Below are positions 5,401 to 6,681 of a DNA stretch of 6,681 bases, piece after piece. The notes beneath the pieces are model-generated. The model saw nothing but the letters and a program-made list of their open reading frames with translations. It had not been told where the DNA came from and did no database searches. This DNA is from Pseudomonadota bacterium (GTDB lineage: Bacteria; Pseudomonadota; Alphaproteobacteria; Rhizobiales; Xanthobacteraceae): positions 1 through 6,681 of the forward strand of contig JAEWCJ010000263.1 in NCBI GenBank assembly GCA_023390695.1, written 5' to 3'. A program made the translations under genes and the position numbers. Positions within the stretch are counted from its first letter, which is position 1, and each line of letters starts with the position of its first letter.

Positions 5401-6612
5401 TTAATAGGTCTCGACGTGATAGCGGCCTTGCGCCCGCATCTCTGCGCGCAACGCGGCCCAGTCGAGACCGGCGCCGCGGCAGATATCGGCAAAGGCTTCG
5501 TCGACCCCGGTCTCCATGCCCTTCAGACCGCACAGATAGATGTGGGTCCTGGCGTTCTTCAGGAACACGACGACCTCGTCGGCGGTCGCACGCATGCGGT
5601 CCTGCACATAGGTCTTCGGTTCGCCCGGCACCCGCGAATAGGCGAAGTGTTTTCGTAAAAGTCCGTCCGGCACTTTCTGCAGCGGCCCGAAATACGGCAG
5701 TTCCTCCGGCCGCCGTGCGCCGAAATACAGCATCATCCGGCCCGGCGCGTCTTTCGCGTTGCGCCGCCGCCGCTCGGTGAAGCCGCGGAACGGCGCCGAG
5801 CCGGTGCCGGTGCAGATCATGATGATGTTGGCGGCGGGATCGTCCGGCATCAGGAAGGTGGCGCCGAACGGCCCCGTCACCTGTACCTGATCGCCCTTCT
5901 TCAGATCGCAGACATAGTTGGAGCAGACCCCGTTCGGCTCGCGTTTGACGGTAAGCGACAGATTGTTGGCGCCGGTCTTTTCCCCCTCGCGCGGAGACGC
6001 GATGGAATACAGCCGGATATTGTGCGGCTTGCCGTCCTTGTCGGCACCGGGGGCGATGATGCCGATGCTTTGCCCCTCCAGCACCGGAAAGACATGCGTA
6101 CCGAAATCCAGGATGATGTGGCGCACGTCATTGTCGGCGTCGGGCGCCGTCAGCCGGTAATTGCCCGACACCGTGGCGATCGCCGGATTGCCGCGATTAT
6201 AAAGATTGATCTTCGGCTTGCCGGCGGTGACCGGCGCCATGCTCTTGCCGCCGGCGCCGAGATGCGCCTCCGCAATCAGGCGCGCGGCTTCGTCGTCCTC
6301 CGCTTCGCGGTCGCCCTGCTCGGCGGATGCCGCAAGCGCGATCTGTTCCTGCACCGGCAATTCGTCCCAGGAGAATTGCTCTTCCATGGTGTAGGTCGTG
6401 GTGACGATGCGCCAGTTGTCGATCGAGCCGGTCGGACAGGGCGAGATGCAGTCAAGGCAGAAATTGCACTTCTCCGGATCGACCACGTAATTGTTGTTGT
6501 CATGCGTCACCGCATCGACCGGACAGGTCTCCTCGCAGGTGTTGCAGCGAATGCAGATCTCCGGGTCGATCAGGTGCTGCTTCTTCGGTGCATCGAGCAT
6601 AGGTGCGTTCAT
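5401..6612 (-). CDS. boxA: Benzoyl-CoA 2,3-epoxidase reductase component BoxA
   Basis: This 403-aa protein is close to the usual BoxA length (~410 aa). BoxA is the cytosolic NADPH-dependent reductase that delivers electrons to the diiron epoxidase BoxB, which converts benzoyl-CoA to its 2,3-epoxide in aerobic benzoate degradation. The N-terminus is a two-cluster ferredoxin: [12 protein letters not shown] (Cys20, 23, 26, 30) and [12 protein letters not shown] (Cys49, 52, 55, 59). An acidic, alanine-rich linker (~85-130) follows. The C-terminal half is a ferredoxin-NADP reductase module: RLYSIAS (~200-206) for [12 protein letters not shown] (~269-277) and [10 protein letters not shown] (~361-370) for NADPH, and a C-terminal aromatic residue (HVETY) that should stack on the flavin. 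ATG 6612 has GAGG 8 nt upstream (6621-6624). The stop is TAA 5401. BoxB and BoxC are expected nearby but are not in the window. Other ferredoxin-FNR fusions are possible, but the N-terminal sequence is typical of BoxA. Confidence 0.92.
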   Translation of the reverse strand: MNAPMLDAPKKQHLIDPEICIRCNTCEETCPVDAVTHDNNNYVVDPEKCNFCLDCISPCPTGSIDNWRIVTTTYTMEEQFSWDELPVQEQIALAASAEQGDREAEDDEAARLIAEAHLGAGGKSMAPVTAGKPKINLYNRGNPAIATVSGNYRLTAPDADNDVRHIILDFGTHVFPVLEGQSIGIIAPGADKDGKPHNIRLYSIASPREGEKTGANNLSLTVKREPNGVCSNYVCDLKKGDQVQVTGPFGATFLMPDDPAANIIMICTGTGSAPFRGFTERRRRNAKDAPGRMMLYFGARRPEELPYFGPLQKVPDGLLRKHFAYSRVPGEPKTYVQDRMRATADEVVVFLKNARTHIYLCGLKGMETGVDEAFADICRGAGLDWAALRAEMRAQGRYHVETY

Positions 6613-6629
6613 CGCATCAACCTCAATCC

Positions 6630-6681
6630 GTCACCCTGAGGTGCCCGCGCGGGGAGCCCGCCGGGCCGGGCGGCGGGCCGG
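6630..6681. repeat. GC-rich repeat-like sequence at the right edge (incomplete)
   Basis: The stretch begins TCACCCTGAGGTGCCCGCG, which resembles the start of another dispersed intergenic repeat of alphaproteobacteria (CCTGAGG…). It continues into an almost pure G/C segment with a 7-bp inverted repeat GCCCGCC/GGCGGGC (6656-6662/6672-6678). The element is cut by the window end. It lies in the leader of boxA, where the boxA promoter would also be expected. Confidence 0.4.

Noticed and set aside
6022..6639. Plus-strand 205-codon open frame
   Set aside because: It is antisense to boxA, whose cysteine motifs are unmistakable.

Overview
The window looks like chromosomal DNA from an alphaproteobacterium of the Bradyrhizobium/Rhodopseudomonas/Afipia group (Nitrobacteraceae). 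The base composition is GC-rich. An intergenic palindromic repeat typical of that group (one frame reads MAGLVPAIHAF) lies at the left edge. The gene content also fits: serine-glyoxylate aminotransferase, a BoxA benzoyl-CoA epoxidase reductase and a Bug-type solute-binding protein. The genus assignment is inferred from sequence style and remembered families, not from a search.

Layout: (1) 1-2250, minus strand, is a large FAD-linked oxidase fused to a dicluster 4Fe-4S ferredoxin module (YdiJ/GlcD-GlcF-like). Its C-terminus lies beyond the left edge, and its last ~25 visible codons are made of the repeat. (2) 2251-2393 is a divergent promoter region. (3) 2394-3602, plus strand, is serine-glyoxylate aminotransferase, followed by a strong hairpin (3643-3672) whose core matches the left-edge repeat. 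(4) 3672-3776, minus, is the apparent tail of a decayed VOC/glyoxalase-fold gene. (5) 3808-4182, minus, is an intact small VOC protein. (6) 4230-4280 holds two abutting hairpins. (7) 4288-5267, minus, is a Bug/TctC-type periplasmic binding protein interrupted by a frameshift just after its signal peptide. (8) 5401-6612, minus, is boxA. (9) 6630-6681 is a GC-rich sequence that looks like the start of another dispersed repeat.

Functionally there are two themes. The divergent pair on the left probably handles 2-hydroxy acids and glyoxylate: the flavo-iron-sulfur dehydrogenase oxidises a 2-hydroxy acid, and the aminotransferase converts glyoxylate plus serine to glycine plus hydroxypyruvate. The right part belongs to aerobic benzoate degradation by the box (benzoyl-CoA epoxidation) pathway. 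BoxA supplies electrons to BoxB, which is not in the window, and the adjacent Bug protein may once have bound an aromatic or carboxylic acid for uptake.

I found no phage, transposase, CRISPR or RNA gene. The most interesting signals are the palindromic repeat that is read in frame inside the oxidase gene, the frameshift that separates the Bug signal peptide from its mature domain, and the VOC gene remnant.
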